A stretch of 64,000 bases of DNA from Xiphias gladius. Taxonomy: Eukaryota; Chordata; Actinopteri; Istiophoriformes; Xiphiidae. A program made the position numbers and the translations under genes. The stretch spans positions 629,260 to 693,259 of the forward strand of contig NC_053405.1 in NCBI RefSeq assembly GCF_016859285.1, read 5' to 3'. The notes under the pieces are model-generated. The model was not told where the DNA came from. It made no database searches and saw only the letters and a program-made list of their open reading frames with translations. Below are positions 48,566-60,589 of this stretch, piece by piece. Numbering within the stretch: position 1 is the stretch's first letter; every line of letters begins with the position of its first letter.

Positions 48566-51500
48566 CATTGAAGACAGGTCTTCCGTGTGTCTTCTTCTGT
48601 TGTCTCCTCTGTCTTTTATTTCTTCGTTAACCTTTGCCCTCCTGAGCCTCGTGCGTCTGAAGCGGTAAAACGGAGACATCTGCTGGTCACCTCGTGGCGT
48701 TACATCGGTATGGACCGACCTGAGACCTCACGATAAGACAGGGAGTCAGAACGCAAGTGGTCTCACTGCTGAGGCAGGACTACAGCTTTCTGATGGGAGT
48801 GGAGCATAACGAGGCCTCGCTCTACAGCAGGGCTTTAGACCAGAGACCCCGACGTGAGGAGGGTCCTCGCAAAGCCTGGAATTTAAGGTCTGTTTTTATC
48901 TGCAGTTTTTAAAAGTCGATGATGAAAAAACTGAGGATGCAGTACAGGTCCAGTACCTGAAGCACCAAGTGAACTCCTACGTCTGTGGTGGTGATTGGAG
49001 TCTTCAGTACGGGGCGCTTTAAACAAACAGTTCCTGTGCAGAGCTTCACTCTAATGTTCTGCAACATTACATGTCTGCCTACCGAACCGTAGGTGTACAG
49101 GTGTACGCTGGATGCAGCTGAGGCGGCAGGTGTTCGGGGCCCAGATTTATGTGCCGCACCGCTGGTGCAATGTGTAGTACTTAACCAGAATATTCCAGTT
49201 GTAATGGTTTTGTTGGTCTCGCTAGTTTTATTGTTGAAAAAAATGAAGTATAACAAAAGAATGGTTGTTCGGATGCTGCTCAGGTTGTCTGGAGATGAAC
49301 GATCTGCGATGCAGTGATGCTGAACCCAGGGAAATGATTCCCGAGGGGACAGTGAACTTTAATCTTCTTATTATTCATGGTCATCGTTACTGATGCGGCT
49401 GTGACCAGATCTCAGTGTTTATCAACGTCTCTGTTACCGGCTCCAACTCCTCCTGTGGACACTCGTCAGTGGAGGCTGCAGGATGAACAGACGATGAACG
49501 ACAACACAATAAAACACAGGATGGAATAATGGAAAATATGTGGAACAAACACTGAACGTTAATAAACTCAGAAACATGCTCTGATATCTGGGTTTGAACT
49601 GAACTACAGTCTGTTATAGACCAGTTATTACACGTTTATACACTGATTATTAGGGTGGGGGGCTGTTAAAGTAACGTGTCACCAGCGGAGGGCTCACAAA
49701 AGTAGTCACTGATAGATGAGATGAAAAAAGAAAATTGGTCTCAAACTGATACAACAGCAGCAACTCCAGTTATTTTCTGGCACTGGAGGGAAAATTCCCC
49801 TGAAAGCTTCCGTCAATACTTAAATATTAGATATATAAGATGAGGTGAGATGGTGAGAAGATGATTTTTTAAACGGGAAGAATTCACTTGTCTGTTTGAT
49901 TTGGATGTAGCATGTGCCTGTGGATGGACCTTAGGTTGGCGTTTCACAGTATGATGGTCTGGTCTGGGTACTTACTTATTATAACCATTTTCCCTTTAAT
50001 GCACGGCTGGTAGCTACTGCCGCTAACTCTGTCCTGATGGTGGAGCTGCAGGAGAGATCACATGGTTGGCTGGTCTCTGAACGTCTCAGTCCTTCAGGGC
50101 AAAAGCCTCTTTAAGCTCCTGGTTTTAGTTTTTCTGTCTGTTTCAATCTCAGCTTTTTTTTGTGATTAAAAGCCCGAGTTACACGAAACTACTTTATAAA
50201 CCTCAAGTTATTCTGACAAGAACAGAATTTCAGAAAGATCACGTACGATGAAATGAATTCAGCCCAATAATTCAAATAGAACACAGTTTAATGATTTTTA
50301 AGACATGATCTCTAAAACTCTGGAACCAAAGTGGATGAAACTGGCAGGTTTGGCACTTTTCTGGCAGTCAGAAATACTGGACGTCAGCACTGGGCAGAGA
50401 AAACGTGGGCAGCCTTTTATTTTATGGGAACACATTGTCAAAGGATTTCTGAGACGTTTTCCGGAAAGAACCATGAAACTTGGAGCTAATTAGTGTTAAA
50501 TTCATACATTTGACTGAAATGGATTTAACCAAAGAGGCTCAGTCAGTGCACAGCAGCTGAATATGCAAAAATATTAAAGTTGCCTACAGGCAAGAAAACA
50601 ACTCGACATGTGTGAGGAGGAAAGTTTCAAATAATAAATGAATCATGAATTAATTTTTACTCGGTGTTTTTTCTTATAATTAGCACCAAATGAGAGAGTT
50701 CTTTCCAGAAAAGTTCCTTCGAAATGATGAGGAAATGACGGCTCCATAGAACAAGACAGAAAATAGACACCACAAACACCTGAGCACGACCGGGGCAGGA
50801 TTTACCTGCTGGGGGGGCGGGGTCATCCCGCTCTCCGTGGATTGTACACAGTATTCTGAGGGTGAAATATTCACCCCCCCCGGTTTGCTGAGTCGTAATC
50901 GTATTAAAGAGCAACTTCGAGGAAAAATTGGGCTCATTTCCAGATCTCGTCTTTCCCATCGACTTGAGGTACTAACTTCGCACTCTCCACATCTGCTGCA
51001 GATGTTCAGGGAAGTGTCTACTTCAGTAGTGGTTTTCTCGACAAACCCCCGAAATATTCTGCGTTTTTAGATGAGAAAACACCGAAATAGTTGTTTAACA
51101 TTCGTGTGTTTGACCTTGTCTCAAAAGCCTGGAAGAAGCGGCGAGACAGACTATTTCATCAGTATTTGTTCTGATTTCTCCAGGACGACTTCAGACTCCC
51201 TCGTGTTTATACCCCCCCCCCCCACAGTTTAGAATGTGTGAGACTTTGTGCGAGTCCTCGTTTCCCTGATTCTCTGCATTGAGGTGGAGAGTGCAACGTT
51301 AGCTCGGCCCTTAGAGCCACGGTTTCTGGAGATCGATCACGATTTTCCTCTAACAGGATATTCTGAACGCTTGAAGCCGCCCCCTCGCAAGACGCCAGAA
51401 ACCAAGCTGATGTTGACGTCGACACCGACGTGCCCGAGTTCCTCTAAAGGCGTCCGGATCAGATCTGTGCAGCGTGGAGGGTCAGGGTCCGGGTCCGGGT

Positions 51501-53214
51501 CGGTCGCAGACGTTCAGATCGATCACTGCTGCTGCTGTGTGATCGGATCAGCACTGAGCCGGTTTATCAGCCGGTCTGGAGTCAGTTTACAGTAGCTGAA
51601 GCACATAGTCAGAGCTCAGAATGAAAAAGCAAGACAAATGAAATTCATAGAAAAAGACGCTTCGAAATAATAATAATTAAACACAGAGGAGGAAAATTTG
51701 GCCTCGTGACGACCGGCAGACAGCGTCCTGCTTCTCCATGAAACCAGGACGACTTACTGCACCGATCGGATCCAACACCACCTTAAAAAAATATTTATTA
51801 TCCTGCTCAGCTTCTGGAGCAGCTTGTAGCTTTGGCATTTATCTGCAATTATAATTATAGTATTTGGTCCTTTTTTCTTCGTCCCGCCAGTCACTGGTCA
51901 GTCCTCATCCTCCCAATCCATAATCAATATCACCTGACAGGCTCCTTATCGATATCTTCCAGAAAACACTAGCAGGTCTCCGCCCGTCTGATCCATCGAG
52001 AGACAGGGGGACTCCAGCTGGACTCATCTGAGCAGAGAAACAGATAACACCGATCAGATCAATCAGCAGATCAATAGTTACAGCATGTCACCAAGTTTTA
52101 TCACAGTGGGTCAGTTAGAGGGGCTCTATGAAAGTTTCTTTCTGGGAGCGGGTGGGGGTGATGGTCGCAGCCATCGTTGCTTCTACAGGATGAGACGTTG
52201 GACTCCGGCCTCTGAGCAGAGCTACAGCTTCATCCTCCCATGCCGGACTCAGGACCGACCGGACGTTGCCCTGACTCTCTATCACGAAGTGACGGGCCGG
52301 GGCTAGCCGGTTAGCATGCTAACTTCAGTAGAAGAAAAGAACTGATAGAAGTGGAAGCCAAATGAGAGTCAAACGACATTTCAGAGGTCAGAAAAGGTGG
52401 GACAGCACTTCTTGGTTGTGATTGGATAGAACCCGAGTCCCTGGCTACAGTTCGGGGTCATTTCCTGTTTCTATTGAGTAAAACTCTCAGCTTCGTCCTT
52501 GCACGAAGGCTAAACTGAGTTTGAGAGGATGGGAGAGGTGACTGAAATATTTTATCAGAGGACATTCATATGATGTAATTCGACACCCCGCGGAGAAGAA
52601 GCTCGCGCGGGAAAGGGACATGTCAGGCGTAGCTTCTTCGGTAAGCCTAGACTTCAGTGTAGTTAACTGTAACGCACGCTTGTCCACCGAATAAACTCTG
52701 TCCAATCCCGGACAAGAAGTGTTGTCCCACCGTTTCCGTAATCTGAAATGTCTTTGTGTTTGGACCCTCGGGGCCACCGTACACACCAGAGTCTCTGTGG
52801 TTACACATTAACCGCAGACACTGTGTTTAATTAAAATCCCTGCTGATCATCTTCTTTCTCTAGAAACATCAACCTGCAGAGACCAACCATCAGTCGGTGT
52901 CCAAGGAGCCTTTTGTGTTAAAGGTATTTCAACGTCACCTGCCTCATAGAGGGCAGATCCTGCCTCTCGGTGCGTTCAAGGACACTTTGACATTTAGGAC
53001 TTGAGATTCAGCAAAGTGCAAAACACAACCAAATTCACATTCATCCTATTCACAAAAATCAAAGTTTGTCTCTGTTGCTGTCCTGTGCACAGCACTTGGT
53101 AAACTGAGTTTTAAAAAGTGTTCTACAAAAAAAGGTTATTATCCTTATTGTTGTTGTTGTTGTTGTTAGTAGTAACAGTCTGATTTCTGAAAACAGATCA
53201 GATAAAGTTTTGGT

Positions 53215-53340
53215 TGTTCAACCATCTGGACAGACATTAAACCAAATTCCATTCAAAAATCCAGTGGTTTAATGCTTCACCGCTTCTCAGCAGTTGAACA
53301 TTAAAGTCGTTTTTTCAAACAGAAACGCAGAAAACTCTCT
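53215..53340 (+). repeat. Partial copy of the same dispersed repeat
   Basis: CCAAATTCCATTCAAAAATC, GTGGTTTAATGCTTC and CTTCTCAGCAGTTGAACATT, in copy A orientation. Confidence 0.65.
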
Positions 53341-54040
53341 GTCACTTTCTCAAGTGTGTCTGATTATCTGCTTTTCTCTGTTTTCTATCACAGTAAACTG
53401 AATGTTTTTGAGTTTTGGACTCTTGGTCAGACAAAACAAGACATCTGAAGATGTCACTTTGGACTCTGGGAATTTGTGATCTTCATTTTTTACCATTTAT
53501 TGATATTTTATGAATGAAAAAAACGGACTGATCAAGCGAGAAAATAATCAGTAATCTATCAACGCTGGTTAAATGTAGGTTCTGGACGACCGGATTTGAA
53601 AGCCGTCTTTCCAACCCAGCTACACACGATGACAAGTTATCGTATCAAAAACCAGAGAACTAGTATGGAAACCCCCCCCCCAGGGTTTCACTAGAGGAAC
53701 CAACAGAGCTTGAAATTTACCAGCTGGGTAACTTCACCAGCTCAAACCTCCGTCGCAGCTGCACTTTTAAACACCATGAAAGGAATTATAGCCATAATAT
53801 GTGTTACAGTAAAACTGGAGGGCATCCTGCTGGAAATCAGTAAGTCGACCAGACCACCAGAGAAAAAAGGCATCGGGAGTTATTCATGGTCCGAATAAAG
53901 CAGATATACAGGCTGCGAAATAAGAGAAACCACAGAGGCTTCATACTGAAACATCATCAATTATCAAACAGGAAAATAAGAACTAAAAGCCCGTGATAAC
54001 GTATCTCTGGGCTGAATTAAATAGTTACTGTGTCCAGCAG

Positions 54041-54046
54041 TTTATT
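54041..54046 (-). terminator. fam174c: Candidate poly(A) signal of fam174c
   Basis: AATAAA on the minus strand (TTTATT on +), about 200 nt after the fam174c stop. Chosen on position alone. Confidence 0.5.
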
Positions 54047-54244
54047 TTTTACACCGTAAAATGACCCACACGCTACATTCCTTGGTCACTATCCAGTCAA
54101 ATAATGTGTTACCAAAAATGTTTGTTTATGTAAAAGAACTGAATGTTGCCTGGTATCTCCTTATCAGATTTTTTTCACTTTCAAACATCTCTGCTGGTGT
54201 GAGCCTCAAGAATCCAGCAGTATGGTTCTGGCTCTGATTCAGGG

Positions 54245-54416
54245 TTAGTGCTGCTGCTGCTGCTGCTGTTGTTGCTGTGTGTTGACCTCTGACCTGCGGA
54301 GGCTGCGAGCTTCATACAGCGTGTCATCCTCGTCACTGTCCACCGCATCCATCTCCACAGACTCGTCGTAGTTCGACAGAAGACCGTACTTCTTCCTGTG
54401 GGCGGGCTTCTTCAGC
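54245..54416 (-). CDS. fam174c: fam174c exon 2: cytosolic tail with polyglutamine end
   Basis: The acceptor is TTTTCAG on the minus strand. It encodes LKKPAHRKKYGLL and the acidic DSDEDD tail, then a CAG/CAA run coding nine Gln before His and TAA at 54247-54245. An AATAAA on the minus strand at 54046-54041 suggests a 3' UTR of about 200 nt. Confidence 0.92.
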
Positions 54417-56426
54417 CTGAAAACATTATCGAGATACACAGAATTATTGTTTATACAGATTTCACCACAAACTATTATTTCCAGATTTGTTTGGCTTTTT
54501 TTAAATCTCAAGATATTCTGTCCAGTTGATCACATTCATGCTGAACCACAAACGACTCCAACAGCTTCAGAAAGACACGTGAATCATATCTAACAGATTA
54601 CGCAAAACTGCTGATAAGAGACTGAGTGTTAAACTGCGAGATTTATGAAGAGAGTTTGGTTGGAGAGAGCTAACGAAAACTATCAAGATATTAGTGTAAC
54701 TTTTAAACAGTTTTGAGATGAATTGATTGCAAAACAAAAAAACGTTATGTAGGGTAGTTGCAGCCATATATGTTAAATTGGTAGAGGATGATTAGCAGCA
54801 TGAGATTCAGTCCGCACTGAAGAGGGAACCCAACAGCTGAAGAAAAACACGACTCACATTTTACAATGTAATGTACCACTTCTAAAAGGAGGGAAGGTAT
54901 TAAATGGCTGGATTTTTATATGGGATTTGGCACAGCATCTGTCCACATGCAGGACTGTAAACATCATAGTAACATTAAATTTCAAAGACGTTCTGTTTGG
55001 TTGGTGAGATGCATGCCGAACTGAAGAGCAACCCCTAGACTTCACAAAAGGACACAGCATGTACACCGATCACCCCAACATTAAAGGCAGTTATTGGTTT
55101 TAATGTTGTGGCTGAACGGTGCCAATTATTAAATTAGTGGAATAATGAATGGGGTTTGGCATGTTGTCAGTTACTTTTTAATCAGTCTAATTATTTATCT
55201 GCTCTTCTAGTGTCCTTCTGTGCCCCTCTTCCAAACTATGACAAAAACTAGCCTCTAACATTATCTTCACTGCAACCCCATATGCTGCCATTCAGCGGCA
55301 GGTGAACGGAAGCCACACCAAACGGCGTTAATAAATCTGGTAATATAACACTTGATCTCTTTTCAACAGTTCTACACACTGCCAAGAGTGAGGCGTGTGT
55401 TATTCTACAGCTGGAGGAGCCGCTCTTCAGTTCGGCATACATCTGATCTGACAGTACCTATAACATTTGTACATTTTTGCGGGAAATATAGATACGGCGG
55501 GAAAATAAAATAGTCAGTTTCTCAATTGGTGACTGAGAAACTAAGGGAGGTAGGTGAGTCATTCCAAAAGAGATACTGTTCGATGTATGAGATTCATGCC
55601 GAATTGAAGAGTGTCCACTAAAAATTGGCCAAAGGTTCATATTCACTTTTTATAGCATAACTACAGGTGCTGACACTAGAGGAAGCATTAAACTGCTAGA
55701 TTTCTGAATGAAGTTTGGCGTGACGTCAATTAAACAGTCGTTATTTTTTAATTAAATCTAATAATTTATCGGCTAAACAAATACACTTCCGTAAATTTTA
55801 CCTCCCTCATCCAAGCTGTGCAAAAAAGTAATGTTACCTTTATATCAGTTTACATCCTGCCAAACGAGTGTATGCGAACAGACAGCAAACCAAACTCCAT
55901 TCATAAATTCAGTGATTTATAGCCCCCCCTCCTCTCAGCAGTTGCACACACTTTGTAAAATGCGAGTCGCCTGTTTTTGTAAAGCTGGAGGAGCCGCTCT
56001 TCGGTTCTGCTTGAGTCTGATCTGGGAATATAACTGACATTTTCCCATTTCGGACAAAATGTGTAACTGCGTAACGCTCGTCCGTAGGCAGCAGTGGCGT
56101 TCTCACTAAAGTTATCGCCGCAGCTCTCACCGCACAGCTCGGATGAGGAAGTAGAGGACTCCGATCATGGTGATGCCGATGAGGACGTACAGGGCCCGCT
56201 GGATCATCGAGCTGTTCACATTCAGGCCGTCGATCAGCCCCCCGCTGCTCTTACCGCCGCCGTGTGTGGAGTTCAGCCCGCTGGAGTTGGTGACGGCGGG
56301 TCCGGGCGTCGCGGTGCCGCCGGTGGCGGCGGCGGCGGCGGCGGCTGTGGTCACATCCTCCGCCACGGACGCGAACACCCAACAGGTCGGTACAAGAACC
56401 GCGGAGAGAACTCGACGGAAAGTCAT
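54245..56426 (-). CDS. fam174c: FAM174C, small type I membrane protein, two exons, 155 aa
   Basis: The FAM174 family are small single-pass membrane proteins whose role is poorly known. The exons 56426-56131 and 54416-54245 join in phase 2 (donor GTGAGA, acceptor TTTTCAG). Seen: a signal peptide (residues 1 to about 22, ending ASVA), a low-complexity lumenal stretch with seven Ala, three N-glycosylation sequons (N47, N52, N71), one membrane helix (about 78-95, ALYVLIGITMIGVLYFLI) and a basic cytosolic tail with the family block KKYGLLSNYDESVEM, then DSDEDDTLYEARSLRR. The tail resembles FAM174C (C19orf24) in YGLL and the ending DSDE-x-x-L/V-(Y/F)-E-(A/S)-R, and the human gene neighbours EFNA2, which supports C rather than A or B. 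The ATG at 56426 gives a signal peptide; an open frame extends upstream but lacks such a start. Oddly, the protein runs past the usual end into SEVNT, nine Gln and His. Confidence 0.93.
54545..54970 (-). repeat. Two partial copies of the same dispersed repeat
   Basis: About 54,545-54,690 (ACTGCTGATAAGAGACTGAG, GAGAGTTTGGTTGG) and 54,805-54,970 (CACTGAAGAGGGAACC, AACACGACTCACATTTTACA, GGGATTTGGCACAGCATCTG), both in copy B orientation, in the fam174c intron. Confidence 0.65.
55064..55121 (+). repeat. 58-bp foldback repeat, copy 2
   Basis: Ends CACCGATCACCCCAACATTA and TAATGTTGTGGCTGAACGGTG, aligning over its length with 15,129-15,187. Lies in the fam174c intron. Confidence 0.6.
55115..55450 (+). 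repeat. Non-autonomous dispersed repeat, copy C
   Basis: Same orientation as copy A and more diverged: AATGGGGTTTGGCATG, TAATTATTTATCTGCTCTTC, TTCTACACACTGCCAAGAGT and GCTGGAGGAGCCGCTCTTCA. In the fam174c intron. Confidence 0.75.
55560..55640 (-). repeat. Partial copy of the same dispersed repeat
   Basis: GAGATTCATGCCGAATTGAA and GAGTGTCCAC, the edge of the element in copy B orientation. A similar edge (GATGCATGCCGAACTGAAGA) lies at about 55,007-55,035. Confidence 0.6.
55655..56025 (+). repeat. Non-autonomous dispersed repeat, copy A
   Basis: Runs from GCTGACACTAGAGGAAGCAT through TTTGGCGTGACGTCAATTAA, CCAAACTCCATTCATAAATT and GGAGGAGCCGCTCTTCGGTT to GAGTCTGATC. It is the reverse complement of copy B at 56,835-57,165, and related copies occur nearby. 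The family was not identified; the two GGAGTTTGG-like blocks in opposite orientation make it a foldback-type element. Confidence 0.85.
56131..56426 (-). CDS. fam174c: fam174c exon 1: signal peptide, lumenal part, membrane helix
   Basis: It starts at ATG 56426-56424 and ends at donor GTGAGA on the minus strand. It sits in a local GC-rich zone, which also holds a GCC/GGC repeat coding seven Ala. The exon lies between two inverted copies of a dispersed repeat (55,655-56,025 and 56,835-57,165). Confidence 0.93.
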
Positions 56427-56834
56427 TTTTACATCCAGAAACGGTCGACAAGAAAGCGACGAAGGAACAAAGGCGGGAGAGTCGGACTTTTCAACCGGTA
56501 CCGGAGGAGGAACCGGGGTTTTCAAGATACACGTCACCGCGGCTGGACTCTGCCTCCGGTTTTGTTGACATAAAGTAAATCCGGACTAGGAAGTTCCCGT
56601 CCACCCACTGCCGACGTCAGGGAGGCGTGGGGCACGCCTTCCCTCAGTTTGACTCGTAGGGGCCGCAGGTACCTGCCAACCAGACAGCGAAGCCAGACAC
56701 CTGCAAGGCTGAGAGAAGGGCTTAAATGACTCGCGGCAGATTTCCAGTAAAGTAAAGGCGGTGAATCACCGAGTGTCTGCCTCGTCCTATGTTTCTGCAA
56801 TATGTCGGTCCAAAAAGCTGAAATTATCATAAAT

Positions 56835-57165
56835 CTTCTGATTTCAGATTCAAGCTGAACTGAAGAGCGGATCCTTTAGCTTCAGAGAAAAACACGAATC
56901 GCAGTTTACAAACTATGTGCAACTGCTGAGAGGCGGGGAAGCTCTAAACCACTGAATTTTTGAATGGAGTTTGGTTTGCAGTCGTTTGGTAACATTACTT
57001 TTTTGCACAGTTTGGATGAAGGAGGTAAAAATTACAGGAGTGTATTTGTGTAGCTGATAAATTATTAGATTCATTTAAAAATAACAAGTGTTTGATTGAC
57101 GTCACGCCAAACTTCATTCAGAAATCTAGCAGTTTAATGCTTCCTCTAGTGTCAGCAGTGGTATA
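56835..57165 (-). repeat. Non-autonomous dispersed repeat, copy B (inverted to A)
   Basis: From GATTTCAGATTCAAGCTGAA through CACTGAATTTTTGAATGGAG, GTAACATTACTTTTTTGCAC and TGACGTCACGCCAAACTTCA to CTTCCTCTAGTGTCAGC. It pairs with copy A across fam174c exon 1 and its likely promoter. Confidence 0.85.
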
Positions 57166-57384
57166 TATGTAAGCACTGTGGGAGCCACCATTATGTTTCT
57201 GTTTGGAAGACTTTTCTTTTATTCCTTTGCAATTAAATGTTCTTTTGGTTTATTTACCTACATTTTACAGTCTTCACGAGTGATACGCGAGATGTTGGGA
57301 AACTTCTGGGTTTTTGTTCCGAGTGTGGATACGAGCTATTATAGTTTATGCTGCGAGGGAACACAATTGTCCAAATCAAAGTAA

Positions 57385-60300
57385 CTTCCCTTCATGTCGA
57401 TGGGAATCCACAATCCTAGTTAGGAAAGGGAAATCAGACGTAGTGTATTTCCAGGAAACCAACCTCTGCCAAGCAGAACATGATTAATCGAACGGGATGG
57501 GCTTCAAGTCTGCGTTTCCTCAGCACATAACTCTGGCCACAGAAGAGCAGTGGCTACATAACTTCTAGTAGGATAATCTATGAACATGCCTCAGAAACTA
57601 AAGAAAAGGAGGGAGGGTTTATTTTGATAAGAGGGCAAAGGAAGAGGACCCCACTGACATCATCTAATGTTTATGCCCCACCTGGCTGCGTTTAGTTTTT
57701 CCTAAATACTTTCGACATTACGGCTTCCGAAGCCCCAGCTGTGCTCATTTGTGGAGGAGAGCTGAATGTCCTGAAGGTTCTAAACTACAGATCAGATCCC
57801 GTCAACTGCTGGAAGAATAAATTACCTGATGCAAGATGTGGGGTTTGTAGATGTATGGAGGGACTTCCTCCACCCACCAGCTACCACCTTAAAAACCGAG
57901 CAAGAATGAAAGGATTTCTGTCTGAACAAGATACAGAAAAACGGGACTGAAACATTACTGGACTGTTGTAACGGCTGCATCTCATCCAGAACGCTGCTGC
58001 TGAGTCCCCACCAACACCAAGAAAGTGGATCACATCACACCGGTCCCTAAACCACTGCTCTGGATCCCTGTGCTTTCAAAGTCAAAACCAAACAAGGCGA
58101 AGCAGCTTTTAGCTTCTCCGCTCCCCACCTGTGGAACAAGCTTCCTGAACACCTGAGGTCTGTCGAAACGGTCATCTTGTTTAAACCGGGGTGTCAAACG
58201 TTTCGGTTTGCTGCGGCTTTCCGGTAAATTCCATACGCAACCTGTTTTTAATCTTTAACTATTTGCTTGTTTTTGCTCTTGTTTCTGTTTTTATTGTCTT
58301 TTAAATGAAATTTCAACGTTTTCTAAATATCTTTCTTTTAAATTATTTCTCTGCCTCTGTAAAGCACTTTGAATTGCCTCGTGTCTGAATGACGCTACAT
58401 GAATAAACAGGCCTCGACGGACCTACGGAGCGGCAGGACGCTGACTGCAGTTCACTCAACGGCCACCGGCTTCATTAATAACGAGGGTTTTCTGAATGGC
58501 ACATAGAGAAACTTTAAATCTAACAGGCCAAACCAAACAAAGCTGGTTGCACAGACGGATTTAACTCACGATGGTATCAAATATTTAAAGAACGACTTAC
58601 ACCGGTCTTGCTCTCAGCATGTCATTGACACTAGAACAGGCTGAAGTCCCGCCCCCCTTCAGAGAAGACGCAGTGTCAGTGATCCTAGAAGAGGGCAAGG
58701 ACAAAACTGAACGGGCCCACTACAGACCAGTTCCTGTCCTCAACATGGACGTTCAGCTCTATGCATCTATTATACCGAGGAGAATAGAGTCTTTACTGCC
58801 AGATCTTCTTTCACATGACCAAAGCGGTTTCACTAGGGACAATGTACGGAGGACCTTACATATCATGAGACATATCAGAAAACACAACATCAGTGCGGTA
58901 ATTTTGGGGTCGGATGCCAAAAAGGCTTTCGATTCAGTGAGCTGGTCGTATTTGTCCAAGGTTTTAGGAAAATGTGGGTTTCAACAAATTACAAACAATC
59001 ACCCACATGATACAGAAAAATGAAATTAAAATGAACAAACAGTTGAAACAACAGTTTAAACCTGGGGGGAAAGTGGTTCTCTTTCCACTGGTTCTTGTTC
59101 TATCCACCACTCACTATCCACTCAGCCGATGGAAAAAAACAAGAAAAAAAGCAACAAGAGAAGCAGCATGTTTTGTTTGAAGTTGTTGATCTTTTTGGTT
59201 TATTCTCTTTCTCTTTATCTCTTTTTCTCATTTACTCCTAGTATTATTTATTTTTTTATTTTAGAAATAAAATATAAATAAAATAAAATAAAGAAGCAGG
59301 AGAATAACTGGTGCCCCCCTATAACTGTGACCCCGTAGCCTGACTTGATTGGCAGGCAGGACCGATGAAATATCTCGGGGTGTATCTGCCAATGATCTGG
59401 AGATCTGGACAGACCAGAGACCCACCCCCCCCCCCCCTGAAATCAAAAATGAATGAAATCAGAGATGGAACCTGCTTCCATTCCATTCTTTTCTTTCTGG
59501 AATTGAATTGGTGAAAGGAAGACAGTTGTATGTATATGTTTCAAACCTTCCCTGCTGATGTTCAGAGGAGCAGCTTGTGGAGTGGGATAGCCTCATCTGA
59601 AAGTACCGTGGCAGGGAAACACACCAAGGGGGCGCTATAGCGCACTCCAACTGCCAAGAAATACGGGGGGTCCAGCAATATCATGCCTGAGGGACTATCA
59701 CAGGGCTGCCCAATTAACGGCACTTGTTTGCTGGTGTAATCCCAAACATATTTCACGATGGAAAGATATTGAGACTGCTCCTACAGGCAACACCCGGAGT
59801 CCAGCTATGAAACCAGATAACGGGTCACGTGCTCACCGAACAGATGAGGACGACCCACGGATCAGTTTAGCTCTGGAAATCCTGAGCGACGCGGTGAAAA
59901 CGTTCAGTTCGAAAAGCATCTGAGATGTTGTGTCTATTTGATTGTATCCATAATACTTAGACAGCAGATTTAAAAATTGGGCCACAAGGGGGCGCTCCGC
60001 TTACTGTACCATTATGACCAATGGGGAACTTTAAGACTTTCAAACCCCAAAAGATAACGTCCAACTGGAACATGAGGATTTTTATAGAGATTCAAAAATG
60101 AGACATCGATTCTATCACGTAATCGACACCACATAAAGGTCACGGAGCCTAACAGAAATTATTTCTAGACTCTACAGTGGTTCTTGTTCCACTGTCACAG
60201 GAAGCACGGGAGACTGTAGGAACCATCCGGCGCCAAACAACCCACTGTCTCCAACCAGGTGGAGACGATTCTGCTGCGAGAGCGTAAAACGCTTTTTTTT

Positions 60301-60560
60301 CCAGAGGACTCGGCTCGACTCAGTGCCGATCATTACCATATTCTTTGGGACTGCAGCGTAATCCACTCCGTTTGGCAGGACACACGGCCCATAAGGTTCA
60401 CAGAGAGTCGACTTGACATTAAGATTCTGTTTCGGTGTGATGTACTATCCCCAGGCCAACTCTGACAGGAAGACGGCTACAGCCTGAACCGCCTACGTTA
60501 CGAAGGATATGTATGTAATGGAGAAACTGACCTTTTCTTTAAAGCTGCAAGTAATCAGAT
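57385..60560 (+). pseudogene. L1-type LINE ORF2 remnant, about 3.2 kb
   Basis: A decayed non-LTR retrotransposon. In order: endonuclease pieces at about 57,430-57,800 (DVVYFQETNL, SSAHNSGHRRAVAT, NVYAPPGC, VLICGGELNV); an insertion of another LINE tail; the reverse transcriptase start at 58,619-59,010 (HYRPVPVLNMDVQLYASII, HDQSGF, SDAKKAFDSVSW, the first catalytic Asp region); the post-RT part (MKYLGVYLP near 59,365; KKYGG then ALRDYxRAAQ-like, about 59,650-59,760); and the C-terminal DHYHILWDCSVIHSVWQD near 60,325-60,380. Stops and frameshifts occur throughout. Element ends are approximate. Confidence 0.88.
57950..58415 (+). mobile_element. L2-type LINE 3' end nested in the L1 remnant
   Basis: Contains degraded coding resembling the end of fish L2-type ORF2 (QNAAA, TKKVDHITPV and LWNKLPEHLRS can be read across frames) and the typical tail CTGTAAAGCACTTTGAATTG followed by ATGAATAAAC. 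It interrupts the L1 reading between the endonuclease and RT parts. Confidence 0.75.
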
Positions 60561-60589
60561 TACAGCCCCGTCGGGTTGAACGGCCACCT

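Larger units (their letters stand above)
47574..54040. other. Intergenic stretch between the bHLH gene and fam174c
   Basis: LINE-like tails, a possible 76-codon frame with a membrane-like segment (47,764-47,994) and a partial repeat copy at 53.2 kb. Nothing else is supported. Confidence 0.55.

Noticed and set aside
56094..56573. Plus-strand frames of 133-159 codons opposite fam174c exon 1
   Set aside because: Antisense shadows of the GC-rich exon, including its GCC repeat.
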